DNA of 64,000 nt, taken from positions 303,637 to 367,636 of the forward strand of contig LFJO01000006.1 of the NCBI GenBank assembly GCA_001038565.1, in the 5' to 3' direction. Source of the DNA: Alkalihalobacillus pseudalcaliphilus (GTDB lineage: Bacteria; Bacillota; Bacilli; Bacillales; Bacillaceae_D). Position 1 is the stretch's first letter, and the number at the start of each line of letters is the position of its first letter. Shown piece after piece: positions 36,320 through 45,189 of this stretch. Below the pieces are notes generated by a model, which searched no databases, was not told the DNA's origin, and saw only the letters and a program-made list of their open reading frames with translations. The position numbers and the translations under genes were made by a program.

Positions 36320-37657
36320 TTATGTTTTTAATTTGTTATAAAGCGTTGCTACCGAAATTCCTAATCTCTTGGCGGCCATTCTTTTCCCTTCCATATCGTT
36401 AGGATAATCTTTTAAAATTTCTGATATAATGTCTCTTTCCATCTTTTTCATCATTTTCGGCAAAGACTCTATTTGTTGAAACGATGAATATGTTTGGAGA
36501 GATTTCTGGTGAAGGTGCTGTGGTAAATGTTCCTTTTTTAAAATCCTCCCTTCCATCATACTAATAACGTACTGTGCTGTATTTTTTAACTCTCTTACAT
36601 TACCTGGCCAATTATATTCAAGCAGAATAGCTAATACCTCATCCGTCATCTCAATATCATTTTCCATGTCAACAACTGAATTTAAGAGAAAGTGCTTAAA
36701 TAACAAAGGAATATCCTCTTTTCTTTGTCTCAAAGAAGGAATGTTTAACTGAATGACACAAAACCGATAAAATAAATCATCACGAAATAATCCTTTTTTT
36801 ATTAAATCACGCAAGTTTTGATTCGTTGCTGCAATAATTCGTGTATCAATAGAACGTTCTCTCACCGAGCCTAATTTCCGAATTTTGCCTTCCTGTAATA
36901 CTCGTAATAATTTGCTTTGAAGTGATAATGGCAGTTCACCTATTTCATCAAGAAATAAGGTACCTTGGTGAGCGATTTCGAATAATCCCATTTTCCCTTC
37001 GTTTTTTGCACTTGTAAAAGCTCCTTTTTCATAACCAAAAAGTTCGCTTTCCACTAAATCCTTCGGAATCGTTGCACAATTAATGGGGACAAATGGCTGC
37101 TTAGCTCTCTCACTCGCCTTATGAATCGCCTGTGCAAATAACTCTTTTCCGGTACCGCTTTCACCCGTTATTAATACAGAAAATGGGACACTTGCTGCTT
37201 TTTTGGCGCTCTCCACCATTTCAGTTAATCCACGGTCAAATCCTATTATGGATTCAAAATGATGATGAACCTGATAACTTGAATGCACCTTTCTCTCTAA
37301 CTGCTCAATTTTTATTCTTTGCGAGGTTATTTCCTTTTGTAACTCATTTACCTCTTCTTTCCCTTTGCACACAGAAACAGCACCAATTACCTTTCCATCT
37401 TCGTAAATCGGTGCCATATCAACAAAATACTCTCTATTGCCAACCTGTCGATAAACGCCAATTCTTACTTGCTCATCATTTAATGTCCTAACTAATTTCG
37501 CTTGTGGACGGACATCTATTAAATACTTTCCAATGATTTCGTTCTTTTTAACACCTGTAATCGCTTCATATTCCTTATTTACCATTACGACTATACCTCG
37601 ATTATCAATAACCAAAATACCATCCTGTATAGAATTAAAGATATTTTTAAGCTCCAT
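36320..37657 (-). CDS. PAS-domain sigma-54-dependent transcriptional activator
   Basis: The 445-residue activator has an N-terminal PAS sensor (about 1-100; QDGILVIDNRGIVVMVNKEY), a coiled linker, and an AAA+ domain. Walker A is GESGTGKE (165-172), the sigma-54 contact loop is GAFTSAK (212-218; GAFTGA in most, a variant here), and Walker B is TLFLDEIG (233-240). The C-terminal Fis-type helix-turn-helix is KRMAAKRLGISVATLYNKL. It drives open-complex formation at -24/-12 promoters in response to a PAS ligand. It is divergent from the AtuA operon, whose start region carries such a promoter and a dyad. Confidence 0.93.
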   Translation of the reverse strand: MELKNIFNSIQDGILVIDNRGIVVMVNKEYEAITGVKKNEIIGKYLIDVRPQAKLVRTLNDEQVRIGVYRQVGNREYFVDMAPIYEDGKVIGAVSVCKGKEEVNELQKEITSQRIKIEQLERKVHSSYQVHHHFESIIGFDRGLTEMVESAKKAASVPFSVLITGESGTGKELFAQAIHKASERAKQPFVPINCATIPKDLVESELFGYEKGAFTSAKNEGKMGLFEIAHQGTLFLDEIGELPLSLQSKLLRVLQEGKIRKLGSVRERSIDTRIIAATNQNLRDLIKKGLFRDDLFYRFCVIQLNIPSLRQRKEDIPLLFKHFLLNSVVDMENDIEMTDEVLAILLEYNWPGNVRELKNTAQYVISMMEGRILKKEHLPQHLHQKSLQTYSSFQQIESLPKMMKKMERDIISEILKDYPNDMEGKRMAAKRLGISVATLYNKLKT

Positions 37658-37711
37658 TTACACTACCTCATTTCTAAAAGCTTTTTTCATTATAAACCCA
37701 TTTCAAAATTA

Positions 37712-37728
37712 TTAGAATTTAATTCTAA
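37712..37728. promoter_or_regulatory. Upstream activating dyad for the sigma-54 activator
   Basis: TTAGAAT-TTA-ATTCTAA is a perfect 7-bp dyad about 60 bases upstream of the -24 element, followed by another half-like ATTTAGAAAT. Its position and symmetry fit an enhancer site for the divergent PAS activator. Confidence 0.6.
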
Positions 37729-37785
37729 ATATTTAGAAATTTTAAGACTCCTTCTAACTCCTCCGTGTCTTCACGTATTTTTTAG

Positions 37786-37803
37786 TTGGCGCAATTTTTG
37801 CAT
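37786..37803 (+). promoter_or_regulatory. Sigma-54 (-24/-12) promoter of the AtuA operon
   Basis: TTGGCGCAATTTTTGCAT matches the consensus TTGGCAC-N5-TTGCA, with GG (37788-37789) and GC (37800-37801) exactly ten bases apart. It lies about 35 bases before the first gene's start, with the ribosome site GAGGTG in between. Confidence 0.85.
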
Positions 37804-37837
37804 TTATAATGACAACAACAAACAAAGAGGTGAAACC

Positions 37838-39172
37838 ATGAAAAGTATTCGTATCGGTACCGGGGCCGGTTATGCAGGTGATCGAATAGATGCAGCTATT
37901 CATTTAATTAAGAAAGGGGAACTAGACTATTTAGTGCTTGAGTGTTTAGCTGAACGAACAACTGCATTAGCAAACCTGAAAAGGAAAGCGGATTCATCAA
38001 AAGGATACGGGCCATTTTTACATGAAAGAATGGTACAATTATTACCTTTATGTCAACAATACGGCGTTACACTTATTACTAATATTGGAGCAGCTAACCC
38101 AGAGGCAGCAGTACATGAAACAAATAAAATTGCTTCTGACCTGTCTTTATCTGGGCTCAAAATAGTTGGCGTATCTGGTTCAAACGTACTTGAACAGATC
38201 ATAAAAGAAAATGTTGATATTTGGGAAACAGGTTCGAAAGTTTCTGAAGTGGAAGCAGAAATTGTTTCAGCAGATGCTTATTTAGGAGTAGAGGCGATTA
38301 TTCCCGCTTTGGAGCAACTAGCAAATGTCATTATTACAGGGCGAGTAGCTGATCCTTCCTTGTTTTTAGCACCTATGATACATGAATTGAAGTGGGCACA
38401 TGATGATTGGCATCTGTTAGGTCAAGGTACTATATGTGCACACCTACTAGAGTGTGGTGCTCAAGTAACTGGTGGATATTATGCCGATGGTTACAAAAAA
38501 CAAATACAAAATCTCTCAAAGGTAGGGATGCCAATTGTTGAAATGTTCGAAGACGGCACAGGGATTATTTCTAAAACCCCAGACAGTGGTGGTGAGGTTT
38601 CGGTTTCCACATGTAAAGAACAACTCCTTTACGAAGTAATGAATCCAGCGGAATATATAACCCCGGATGTCATTGCTGACTTTTCAGAAGTCGAATTTTT
38701 AGAGCTTGCAAAAGATCAAATCCAAGTATTAGGAGGCACAGGGAAACCAAAAACCGACACTCTGAAAGTGACTATTGGCGTTGACAAAGGTTTTATTGGT
38801 GAAAGCTTTATCGCATATGGTGGTCACCATGCTCTAGAAAGAGCCGAAATAGCGAAGCAAATAATTGAGGAACGATTACACGCACATCCCGATGATTATC
38901 TGGAATTGAAGTTTGACTTTATAGGCTGTAATTCACTTTACCATCAGGGTACTTATAACATCCCATATGAATTACTGCTTCGTGTTTCAGGTAGAACGAA
39001 AACAATCAAAGCAGCAAGTAAAATTGGTGAAGAGGTGGAGGCTCTATGGCTTAATGGTCCAGGTGGACCAGGTGGCGTTCGTTCCTTTACTCGTCCGATT
39101 ATTTCTGCGTATTCAGCCTTGTTGCACCGCTCATTCATACAATCAAAAACTTTTATACTAGAGGTGAAATAA
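37838..39172 (+). CDS. AtuA-family (DUF1446) acyclic terpene utilisation-like protein
   Basis: The 444-residue protein begins SIRIGTGAGYAGDRIDAAIH and contains YLVLECLAERTTALANLKRK, ITNIGAANPEAAV and ALWLNGPGGPGG, the hallmarks of DUF1446. In Pseudomonas AtuA is required for citronellol/geraniol degradation, but its biochemical activity is unsettled. Most DUF1446 proteins work with carboxylic or hydroxy acids. Here the C-terminal ~100-residue domain that many homologues carry is encoded by a separate gene that starts at the base after this stop. It is first in a sigma-54-driven operon. Confidence 0.88.
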   Translation: MKSIRIGTGAGYAGDRIDAAIHLIKKGELDYLVLECLAERTTALANLKRKADSSKGYGPFLHERMVQLLPLCQQYGVTLITNIGAANPEAAVHETNKIASDLSLSGLKIVGVSGSNVLEQIIKENVDIWETGSKVSEVEAEIVSADAYLGVEAIIPALEQLANVIITGRVADPSLFLAPMIHELKWAHDDWHLLGQGTICAHLLECGAQVTGGYYADGYKKQIQNLSKVGMPIVEMFEDGTGIISKTPDSGGEVSVSTCKEQLLYEVMNPAEYITPDVIADFSEVEFLELAKDQIQVLGGTGKPKTDTLKVTIGVDKGFIGESFIAYGGHHALERAEIAKQIIEERLHAHPDDYLELKFDFIGCNSLYHQGTYNIPYELLLRVSGRTKTIKAASKIGEEVEALWLNGPGGPGGVRSFTRPIISAYSALLHRSFIQSKTFILEVK

Positions 39173-39496
39173 ATGGTACAGAGTGTTCCATTATTTGAAA
39201 TCGCTCACGCACGATCTGGAGATAAGGGCGAACTAACAACTTTAACTCTTTTTGCTTATCAAGATCAGGACTATAAATTACTCCAAGAACAAGTGACAGA
39301 AGAAATGATAAAAAAGCATTTTACATCAATTGGTATTCAAAAAATAGAGAGATATGAATTACCAAAAATAGTAGCGCTCCATTTTGTTTTACACAAAACA
39401 AGACCAAATGGAGTTGCTGCGACCTTAGAGTTTGATGCACATGGAAAATCCTTGTCTTGGTATGCATTAGAACTAGAAATTGAACTTTCAGAATAA
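39173..39496 (+). CDS. AtuA C-terminal-domain companion protein
   Basis: The 107-residue protein opens LFEIAHARSGDKGELTTLTL, the conserved IAHARSGDKG motif that follows the DUF1446 domain in fused homologues, and ends in a beta-rich region. It is probably an obligate partner subunit of the preceding AtuA-like protein. The start codon abuts the upstream stop codon, with GAGGTGAAATAA as the ribosome site, so the pair is translationally coupled. The specific role is unknown. Confidence 0.8.
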   Translation: MVQSVPLFEIAHARSGDKGELTTLTLFAYQDQDYKLLQEQVTEEMIKKHFTSIGIQKIERYELPKIVALHFVLHKTRPNGVAATLEFDAHGKSLSWYALELEIELSE

Positions 39497-39533
39497 AAAA
39501 AACTCATAAAATAAACTTGGAGGAGGTAGAGTT

Positions 39534-40829
39534 ATGATAGCTTTATTAGGATTTTTAACGATTGGTATATTTCTATATACCATTCTCTTAAAAAAGTTAT
39601 CCGTTATTGTAGCCTTAGTATTTATCCCTACTATTTTTGGTTTAATTGGTGGGTTCGGTGCTAATATAGGTACTTATATGTTAGAAGGTTTGATGCTTGT
39701 AGCACCTACTGGTATTATGCTTGGCTTTGCGATTCTGTACTTTGGTGTTATGAATAGTGCTGGAATGTTTGATCCTATTCTTTCTAGAATCCTTAAGGTA
39801 GTAAAAGGCGATCCTCTAAAAGTGGTGATTGGCACATTAATTTTTGCTGTAATTGCTCAGCTTGACGGTTCTGGAGCATCAACATTTCTTATCGTTATAC
39901 CCGCACTATTGCCACTTTATGATAAGTTAGGGATGAGTCGCCTTGTCTTAGCTGGAGTCGTTGGACTTGGTGCAGGACTAATGAATATTATGCCTTGGGG
40001 TGGCCCTACTGCTCGGGCTGGAAGTGCATTAGGCATTGACCCTAGTGAAATTTTCATTCCATTACTTCCTTCTATAGGTGTAGGTTTAATTTGGTTATTT
40101 TTTGTTGCCTACTGGATTGGAAAAAAAGAAAGGAAAAGGGTTGGTATTCAATCTGTTAAATATAGTATTGATTCAGATTTAACGGAAGAACAAAAAAGAT
40201 TAAAGCGGCCCAAATTATTTATTCCTAACGTTCTCCTAACCATCATTACGTTAGTTACACTTGTTATGCAGTGGCTTCCACTTCCTGTAATCTTTATTAT
40301 TTCATTTGTCCTAGCTTTACTTTTGAATTACCCAAATGTTAAGGACCAAATGTATCAAGTTGAACTCCAAGCGAAGGGTATGATTTCAGTCATAACTATC
40401 ATCTTCTCAGCTGGAATTTTCACAGGCATTCTCACTGGTACAGGTATGATTGAAGCCATGGCTGTAACACTTGTGTCTATTATTCCTGATCAAATCGGTG
40501 GTTCTCTCCCTGGATTAATTGCTCTTATTAGTATGCCATTAAGCCTTGTTTTTACACCGGATGCTTATTACTATGGGGTCATGCCAATATTAGCTCACTC
40601 TGCAGATTTATATGGAGTACCACCAATAGAAGTGGCTCAAGCATCAGTTTTAGGACAAATGACGGTCGGCTTTCCCCTTAGTCCCTTAACTGCTTCTACT
40701 TTCCTATTAATTGGGTTAGCACAGGTTGAATTAGGTGACCATCAGAAATTTATGTTTAAGTGGGCTTTTCTAACTACGATTGTAATGGCAATTTTTGCGA
40801 TTTTGACAGGGGTTATTTCAGCTTGGTAA
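39534..40829 (+). CDS. CitMHS-family citrate/carboxylate transporter
   Basis: The 431-residue membrane protein has about 11-12 helices. Its signatures AQLDGSGASTFLIVIPALLP and GLMNIMPWGGPTARAGSALG resemble Bacillus CitM/CitH and YraO. Those carry metal-citrate complexes by proton symport. Here the substrate is probably the organic acid processed by the AtuA pair. AGGAGG precedes the ATG. It is third in the sigma-54 operon and is followed by a terminator, so the operon is three genes long. Confidence 0.9.
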   Translation: MIALLGFLTIGIFLYTILLKKLSVIVALVFIPTIFGLIGGFGANIGTYMLEGLMLVAPTGIMLGFAILYFGVMNSAGMFDPILSRILKVVKGDPLKVVIGTLIFAVIAQLDGSGASTFLIVIPALLPLYDKLGMSRLVLAGVVGLGAGLMNIMPWGGPTARAGSALGIDPSEIFIPLLPSIGVGLIWLFFVAYWIGKKERKRVGIQSVKYSIDSDLTEEQKRLKRPKLFIPNVLLTIITLVTLVMQWLPLPVIFIISFVLALLLNYPNVKDQMYQVELQAKGMISVITIIFSAGIFTGILTGTGMIEAMAVTLVSIIPDQIGGSLPGLIALISMPLSLVFTPDAYYYGVMPILAHSADLYGVPPIEVAQASVLGQMTVGFPLSPLTASTFLLIGLAQVELGDHQKFMFKWAFLTTIVMAIFAILTGVISAW

Positions 40830-40836
40830 CAGACAT

Positions 40837-40871
40837 AAAAGTGTACGAGAACCTATATCTTGTACACTTTC
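40837..40871 (+). terminator. Terminator of the AtuA operon
   Basis: AAAAGTGTAC and GTACACTTTC form the stem around a 15-base loop, starting seven bases after the transporter stop codon. Confidence 0.75.
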
Positions 40872-41173
40872 TTTAATTATTATTATTAAAATAAGAACCC
40901 ACACACCTTTATTTGGTACTTTAATATTTGAGGGCTTATGTATATCGGCACCGATGTTTTCCTCTCCCGCACTCCGTGTCCATATTCTTTATTTTACGAT
41001 AACTTAATAAAAAAAGAGTGATTATTACTTTTCATTTTTCAAAGTGAGGGAACAGTTTCACAATGGAAGAAGCAATCAATCGTTTAGTTAAACCAAAGAG
41101 CATTCATACTTATGAATGGCTCTTTGCTCTTGATGAAGTTAATCAAAGTATACTTTTAGTGTCTTTTATTCTT
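40872..41173. other. Convergent intergenic region after the AtuA operon
   Basis: No gene is seen. There is a strong hairpin at 41093-41127 (CAAAGAGCATTCAT / ATGAATGGCTCTTTG) without a long T-run. It may terminate the YerC-like gene transcript or be a separate structured element. Confidence 0.4.
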
Positions 41174-41491
41174 TCACACAACTCCCTGCTCCCTCAATCT
41201 CTCAATGACAGACTTCAATCCACTACTCTCTCGATTTAAGCATTGCTTAATCCGATAAATTAAATTAGAACGAGCATTATGTTCAATGTTAATTGTTTCA
41301 TATGAGTCGCCATCATACACTCGAATTGCGACACGAAACCGCTGCACGTAGGATTCAATTTCCCTCGGTGTACATATGTCCTCAAAGAAATCCATACACT
41401 CTTCGACGGTATTAAGTGAAAGTATTGCCTTATAAAGCTGTTCCTTATTTCGTTTGTGCATATTGTCTTTATCGATAAGGTTTTTATCCAT
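41174..41491 (-). CDS. TrpR-related YerC/YecD-type DNA-binding protein
   Basis: The 105-residue helical protein has the Trp-repressor-superfamily pattern. KEQLYKAILSLNTVEECMDF, FFEDICTPREIESYVQRFRV and the recognition region YETINIEHNARSNLIYRIKQ correspond to the AILSL..EEC..FF.DLCT...I..L.QR signature of Bacillus YerC. The recognition helices are diverged (usually TGASTATISRV), so target or function may differ. The start at 41491 follows GGGGGAG. A longer frame from 41557 lacks a ribosome site. It lies downstream of the aromatic operon but behind its terminator. Confidence 0.75.
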   Translation of the reverse strand: MDKNLIDKDNMHKRNKEQLYKAILSLNTVEECMDFFEDICTPREIESYVQRFRVAIRVYDGDSYETINIEHNARSNLIYRIKQCLNRESSGLKSVIERLREQGVV

Positions 41492-41676
41492 AAGACTCTC
41501 CCCCAGCCGGAAATTAACTAAATTTTTATTGTTGTTGCAACGAACTCTGGCTTCCATCCTTTACTTTTTCGCTATAGCGAATCGAAATTCCTGTATAACC
41601 ATAAAAAATCGCAAGTAGAGATGCGCTCATACACATACGCTTACATAAATAAAGTAATAAAGCACATATGAAAGAG

Positions 41677-41703
41677 GAGCGTAAGGTGTGCTTCCTTACG
41701 CTC
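41677..41703 (-). terminator. Terminator of the homogentisate operon
   Basis: GAGCGTAAGG and CCTTACGCTC form a perfect 10-bp stem with a 7-base loop. On the minus strand it is followed by a C/T-rich tract, 21 bases after the hmgA stop. Confidence 0.8.
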
Positions 41704-41723
41704 TATTTCACGATGTATAACCA

Positions 41724-42887
41724 TTAATCTTTCTTATCTATCCAGCTATATTTATACGCAGTTTGCTCGTAATAATGGGCTTTTTTGACAACTTTTAATG
41801 GCCTAAATGTATCGACCATAACCGCTAGCTCAAGCGTCTCTTTTTTGCCAATACTGCCTTCCGCTTTTCCAGGATGTGGACCATGTGGAATGCCTGAAGG
41901 ATGTAGCGTCACCGAGCCTTCACTGACACCTTTGCGACTCATAAAGTTCCCTTTTACATAATAAAGAACTTCGTCACTATCAACATTGCTATGATAATAG
42001 GGTGCAGGGATCGCCTCTGGGTGATAGTCATACATTCTTGGAACAAAAGAACAAATGACAAAGTTATTCGCTTCAAATGTTTGATGAATCGGCGGCGGCA
42101 TATGAACTCTTCCTGTAATTGGTTCAAAATCTGCTACATTAAATGTATAAGGAAACAAATAACCATCCCAGCCGATAACATCTAATGGATGATGATCGAA
42201 CTGATGTGAATGCATATAACCTCGCGACTTCGTTCGCACCTCAAAATGCCCTTTTTCAAGATGGGTCTCTAACTTCTCCGGTCCGTGGAAATCACGCTCA
42301 CAAAATGGACTATGCTCCAGCAATTGACCATGTGCATTTCGATAACGTTTCGGTGTCGTAATCCAACTATTCGTTTCAATGACTAAGAATTTCTGCTCTT
42401 CATCATTTGGTACAACACGATAAATCGTACCAATTGGCAACACAATGTAATCACCTGGCTTATACGGCAAAGTTCCGAATGTCGTTTCTACTTTCCCTGA
42501 CCCATAATGGACAAAAAGAACTTCATCCCCATCACCATTCCGATAAAAATAATCCATGTCTTTACTTGGATTCACAACACCAATGAGCACATCTTCATTA
42601 CCGAGTAAATACTCTCTCCCCATCACCGCATCGCTTTTTTCTTGATATTGATGTGAGTAGAGATGACGCGGGGATAGCACTTGCTGTTCTTCATATTCAA
42701 TTGCACAACTCCCGATCAATTCGGCCTCTGTCATTGCCGTTGGTGAATTATGGTGGTAAAGAATAGACTGAATACCAGAAAATCCCTTAGTACCCATCAC
42801 TTGCTCCCGAAAAAGTTCTCCATTCTCCTGACGAAAAACGGTATGTCTTTTTGCTGGTATTTTCCCCATTTGTTTGTAAAAAGGCAT
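41724..42887 (-). CDS. hmgA: Homogentisate 1,2-dioxygenase
   Basis: It opens the ring of homogentisate with O2 to give maleylacetoacetate, using Fe(II). The 387-residue protein has the N-terminal YKQMGKIPAKRHTVFR and the C-terminal metal region YHSNVDSDEVLYYVKGNFMS with the His and Glu ligands, followed by HPSGIPHGPHPG with a further His. These are standard for the bacterial short form. It is last in the hpd-orf-fahA-hmgA operon, 40 bases after fahA. The ribosome site is GGAG upstream of the ATG. Confidence 0.95.
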   Translation of the reverse strand: MPFYKQMGKIPAKRHTVFRQENGELFREQVMGTKGFSGIQSILYHHNSPTAMTEAELIGSCAIEYEEQQVLSPRHLYSHQYQEKSDAVMGREYLLGNEDVLIGVVNPSKDMDYFYRNGDGDEVLFVHYGSGKVETTFGTLPYKPGDYIVLPIGTIYRVVPNDEEQKFLVIETNSWITTPKRYRNAHGQLLEHSPFCERDFHGPEKLETHLEKGHFEVRTKSRGYMHSHQFDHHPLDVIGWDGYLFPYTFNVADFEPITGRVHMPPPIHQTFEANNFVICSFVPRMYDYHPEAIPAPYYHSNVDSDEVLYYVKGNFMSRKGVSEGSVTLHPSGIPHGPHPGKAEGSIGKKETLELAVMVDTFRPLKVVKKAHYYEQTAYKYSWIDKKD

Positions 42888-42926
42888 TGGAACGCTCCTT
42901 TCTTATCACTTTCATTTTAAAATTCT

Positions 42927-44198
42927 TTACATTTCTAAAGCTGGTGCTATTTTCGCTCTAACTTCTCCAAAACCGACACGGTAACCATTTCCTTGGCAAT
43001 ATCCTGTCATGACGACTTCATCATCATCTTCAAGCCAGACTCGTTTATCACCATTTGAAAATGTAATCGGCTCTTCACCACGCCAAGTCCGTTCTAATAA
43101 ACAACCACGCTCAGACTTTTCTGGTCCGCTTATTGTTCCAGAAGCCAAGAGATCTCCTGCTCTTAAGTTACAGCCATTAATGGTGTGATGACTCATTTGC
43201 TGAGCCATACTCCAGTACATATACTTGAAATTGGTCGAAATAAACGTTTCTATTGATTCCATCGTGCTCCCTTTTAAAGAAACATCTAACTGAATATCAA
43301 AGGCTGCCGCCTTCTTATGCTCTAAATATGATAAAGGGGTAGGTTCCTGCTTTGGGCCTTGAACTCGAAAAGGCTCTAACGCATCCATTGGTACAACCCA
43401 TGGAGAAATTGATGTAGCGAAGCTTTTTGCTAAAAATGGACCTAACGGCTGATACTCCCATGCCTGTATATCACGAGCACTCCAATCATTGACAAGCACC
43501 AAACCAAATATTTTTTCTTCCGCTTCTTCTAATCGAATTGGCTCACCCGAAACATTTCCATGACCAACAAACCAACCAAGCTCTAACTCAAAATCAAGTT
43601 GTTTAGATGGACCAAAAATGGGGAACTCGTGTCCAGGGGGTTTCATTTGCCCGTTAGGTCTTCGTACTTCCGTACCACTAACAACGACAGAGCTTGCTCG
43701 CCCATGATAACCAACAGGCAGATGTGTCCAATTAGGCATTAATGCCTGATCTTTCCCACGAAACATCGACCCTACATTGGTCGCGTGTTCCTTAGAAGCA
43801 TAGAAATCAGTATAATCGCCGATTTCAACGGGTAACAAAAGTTCGACGGCATCTATTTTGGTAAAAGCTCTTTCTCTTAGCTCCATATCATCACGTAAGC
43901 TAGCTTCTCCCTCATCCAATAGTTGCTGAAGCTGCTTTCGTATCGCTTTCCAAACAGTCGAACCTGCTTCCATCATTGCATTTAAATAACGTTGTCTAAA
44001 AATCGAGCTATCATCTTGTTCACCTTCTATTTTTAATAGCCCCGACTCATGTAAAACGGCTAAATCTAGAACATAATCTCCAATTGCTACACCAACTCGA
44101 GGCTCCTCATCCTTTTGTTTACGAAAAATTCCATAAGGTAAATTTTGAATCGGAAAATGACTCCCCTTTTCCACTTGGATAAATGATTTTTGCACCAA
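42927..44198 (-). CDS. fahA: Fumarylacetoacetase
   Basis: It hydrolyses fumarylacetoacetate to fumarate and acetoacetate, the last step of tyrosine degradation. The 423-residue enzyme has the FAH N-terminal beta domain and a catalytic domain with metal and active-site residues in DYTDFYASKEHATNVG, LDFELELGWFVGHGN, LVNDWSARDIQAWEYQPLGP and GDLLASGTISGPEKS. Length matches family. It starts 14 bases after the unknown 320-residue gene, in the same operon. AGGAGG precedes the ATG. Confidence 0.95.
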   Translation of the reverse strand: MVQKSFIQVEKGSHFPIQNLPYGIFRKQKDEEPRVGVAIGDYVLDLAVLHESGLLKIEGEQDDSSIFRQRYLNAMMEAGSTVWKAIRKQLQQLLDEGEASLRDDMELRERAFTKIDAVELLLPVEIGDYTDFYASKEHATNVGSMFRGKDQALMPNWTHLPVGYHGRASSVVVSGTEVRRPNGQMKPPGHEFPIFGPSKQLDFELELGWFVGHGNVSGEPIRLEEAEEKIFGLVLVNDWSARDIQAWEYQPLGPFLAKSFATSISPWVVPMDALEPFRVQGPKQEPTPLSYLEHKKAAAFDIQLDVSLKGSTMESIETFISTNFKYMYWSMAQQMSHHTINGCNLRAGDLLASGTISGPEKSERGCLLERTWRGEEPITFSNGDKRVWLEDDDEVVMTGYCQGNGYRVGFGEVRAKIAPALEM

Positions 44199-44211
44199 AT
44201 AACCTCCTATT

Positions 44212-45174
44212 CTATAAGATTTTTAAATCTTGAAGGTCAATACGAGGTTCATCAAAACTACATGTTCCAAATGAAAAAATATCCCGCTCGCGTAAAACCT
44301 TCATCTCTTCTACCGTTAAAAAATAATCCTTCCAGCTTACATGTTCTTGATCAAATGTAAAATGTGCTGGATCCTCATCAGCGATGATTTGCTCAAGCTC
44401 AAAAGGTGTCAAATTGAACTTTCGAACGAGCAAGCTCCCAATAAAAACATTAAGGAAACCATGCATCTTAGCATCTACCTCATCCCTATACATACGAATT
44501 GGATGATGCAGACCTGCCGTAAATTTCTGTGGCACCCGATACTGCTTTGCTAATGTAAGCACACTTGAAACTTGTTCGACAGTAGGAAAATCTGCTTTAT
44601 TTAGACCACCCATTCGAAACTTCAAACCTAGTTCCTTTTCCACCGATTTGTTTGACTGAGCTATCAAAGAAACGGTTTCTGTCAAACTTTGCAGCCATGT
44701 TGGGCCAAACGGAACTGTGGGTTCACAAAAAAGCTGGATATGATATTGACTAGAAAGTGAGGCTAACCGTTTGACAAATGCTTTACTTGGAACAGCTGGG
44801 GGTAAGGGTTGCTCTAACACGCCTACTTGGATGACACCATTACTTTGATTCACATAATCAAAACATTGATGTACATGCTCAAGTAATTGTGATAAGCTTT
44901 CCTCTTCCGTGTTGGCTCGTTGCCCTGTTACAGCTATTCTTAATGGTATTCCTTTAGAAAAACCATTAAGAAAGGGGGTGAGCTCTCCTACCCTTTGAAT
45001 GGGAATGATAAACCGACTTAGCATCCATTCATCCTTCTCATCAACATACTGCTTATAATTTTGTAACGCCTGCCAAAGAGAAAGATTTGCCGGCGGAAAA
45101 AGGCCGGCATAATCCATTATTTGTTGTAAAAATACTTGTACACTAGATGGGTACTCTAACTTTTTACGTGTCAT
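44212..45174 (-). CDS. Conserved protein of unknown function in the homogentisate operon
   Basis: The 320-residue cytosolic protein lies between hpd and fahA, 16 and 14 bases from its neighbours, so it is surely co-transcribed. It opens with LQQIMDYAGLFPPANLSLWQ, continues ALQNYKQYVDEKDEWMLSRF, and has GLKFRMGGLNKADFPTVEQV, FTAGLHHPIRMY and MHGFLNVFIGSLL. The alternation of strands and helices, with conserved His and Arg at strand ends, suggests a TIM barrel. I do not recognise a characterised family. The operon lacks a glutathione-S-transferase-type maleylacetoacetate isomerase, and this protein sits where that step is needed, so it is a candidate for that reaction. That is inference. Confidence 0.8.
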   Translation of the reverse strand: MTRKKLEYPSSVQVFLQQIMDYAGLFPPANLSLWQALQNYKQYVDEKDEWMLSRFIIPIQRVGELTPFLNGFSKGIPLRIAVTGQRANTEEESLSQLLEHVHQCFDYVNQSNGVIQVGVLEQPLPPAVPSKAFVKRLASLSSQYHIQLFCEPTVPFGPTWLQSLTETVSLIAQSNKSVEKELGLKFRMGGLNKADFPTVEQVSSVLTLAKQYRVPQKFTAGLHHPIRMYRDEVDAKMHGFLNVFIGSLLVRKFNLTPFELEQIIADEDPAHFTFDQEHVSWKDYFLTVEEMKVLRERDIFSFGTCSFDEPRIDLQDLKIL

Positions 45175-45189
45175 AGATCGATTCCCTAA

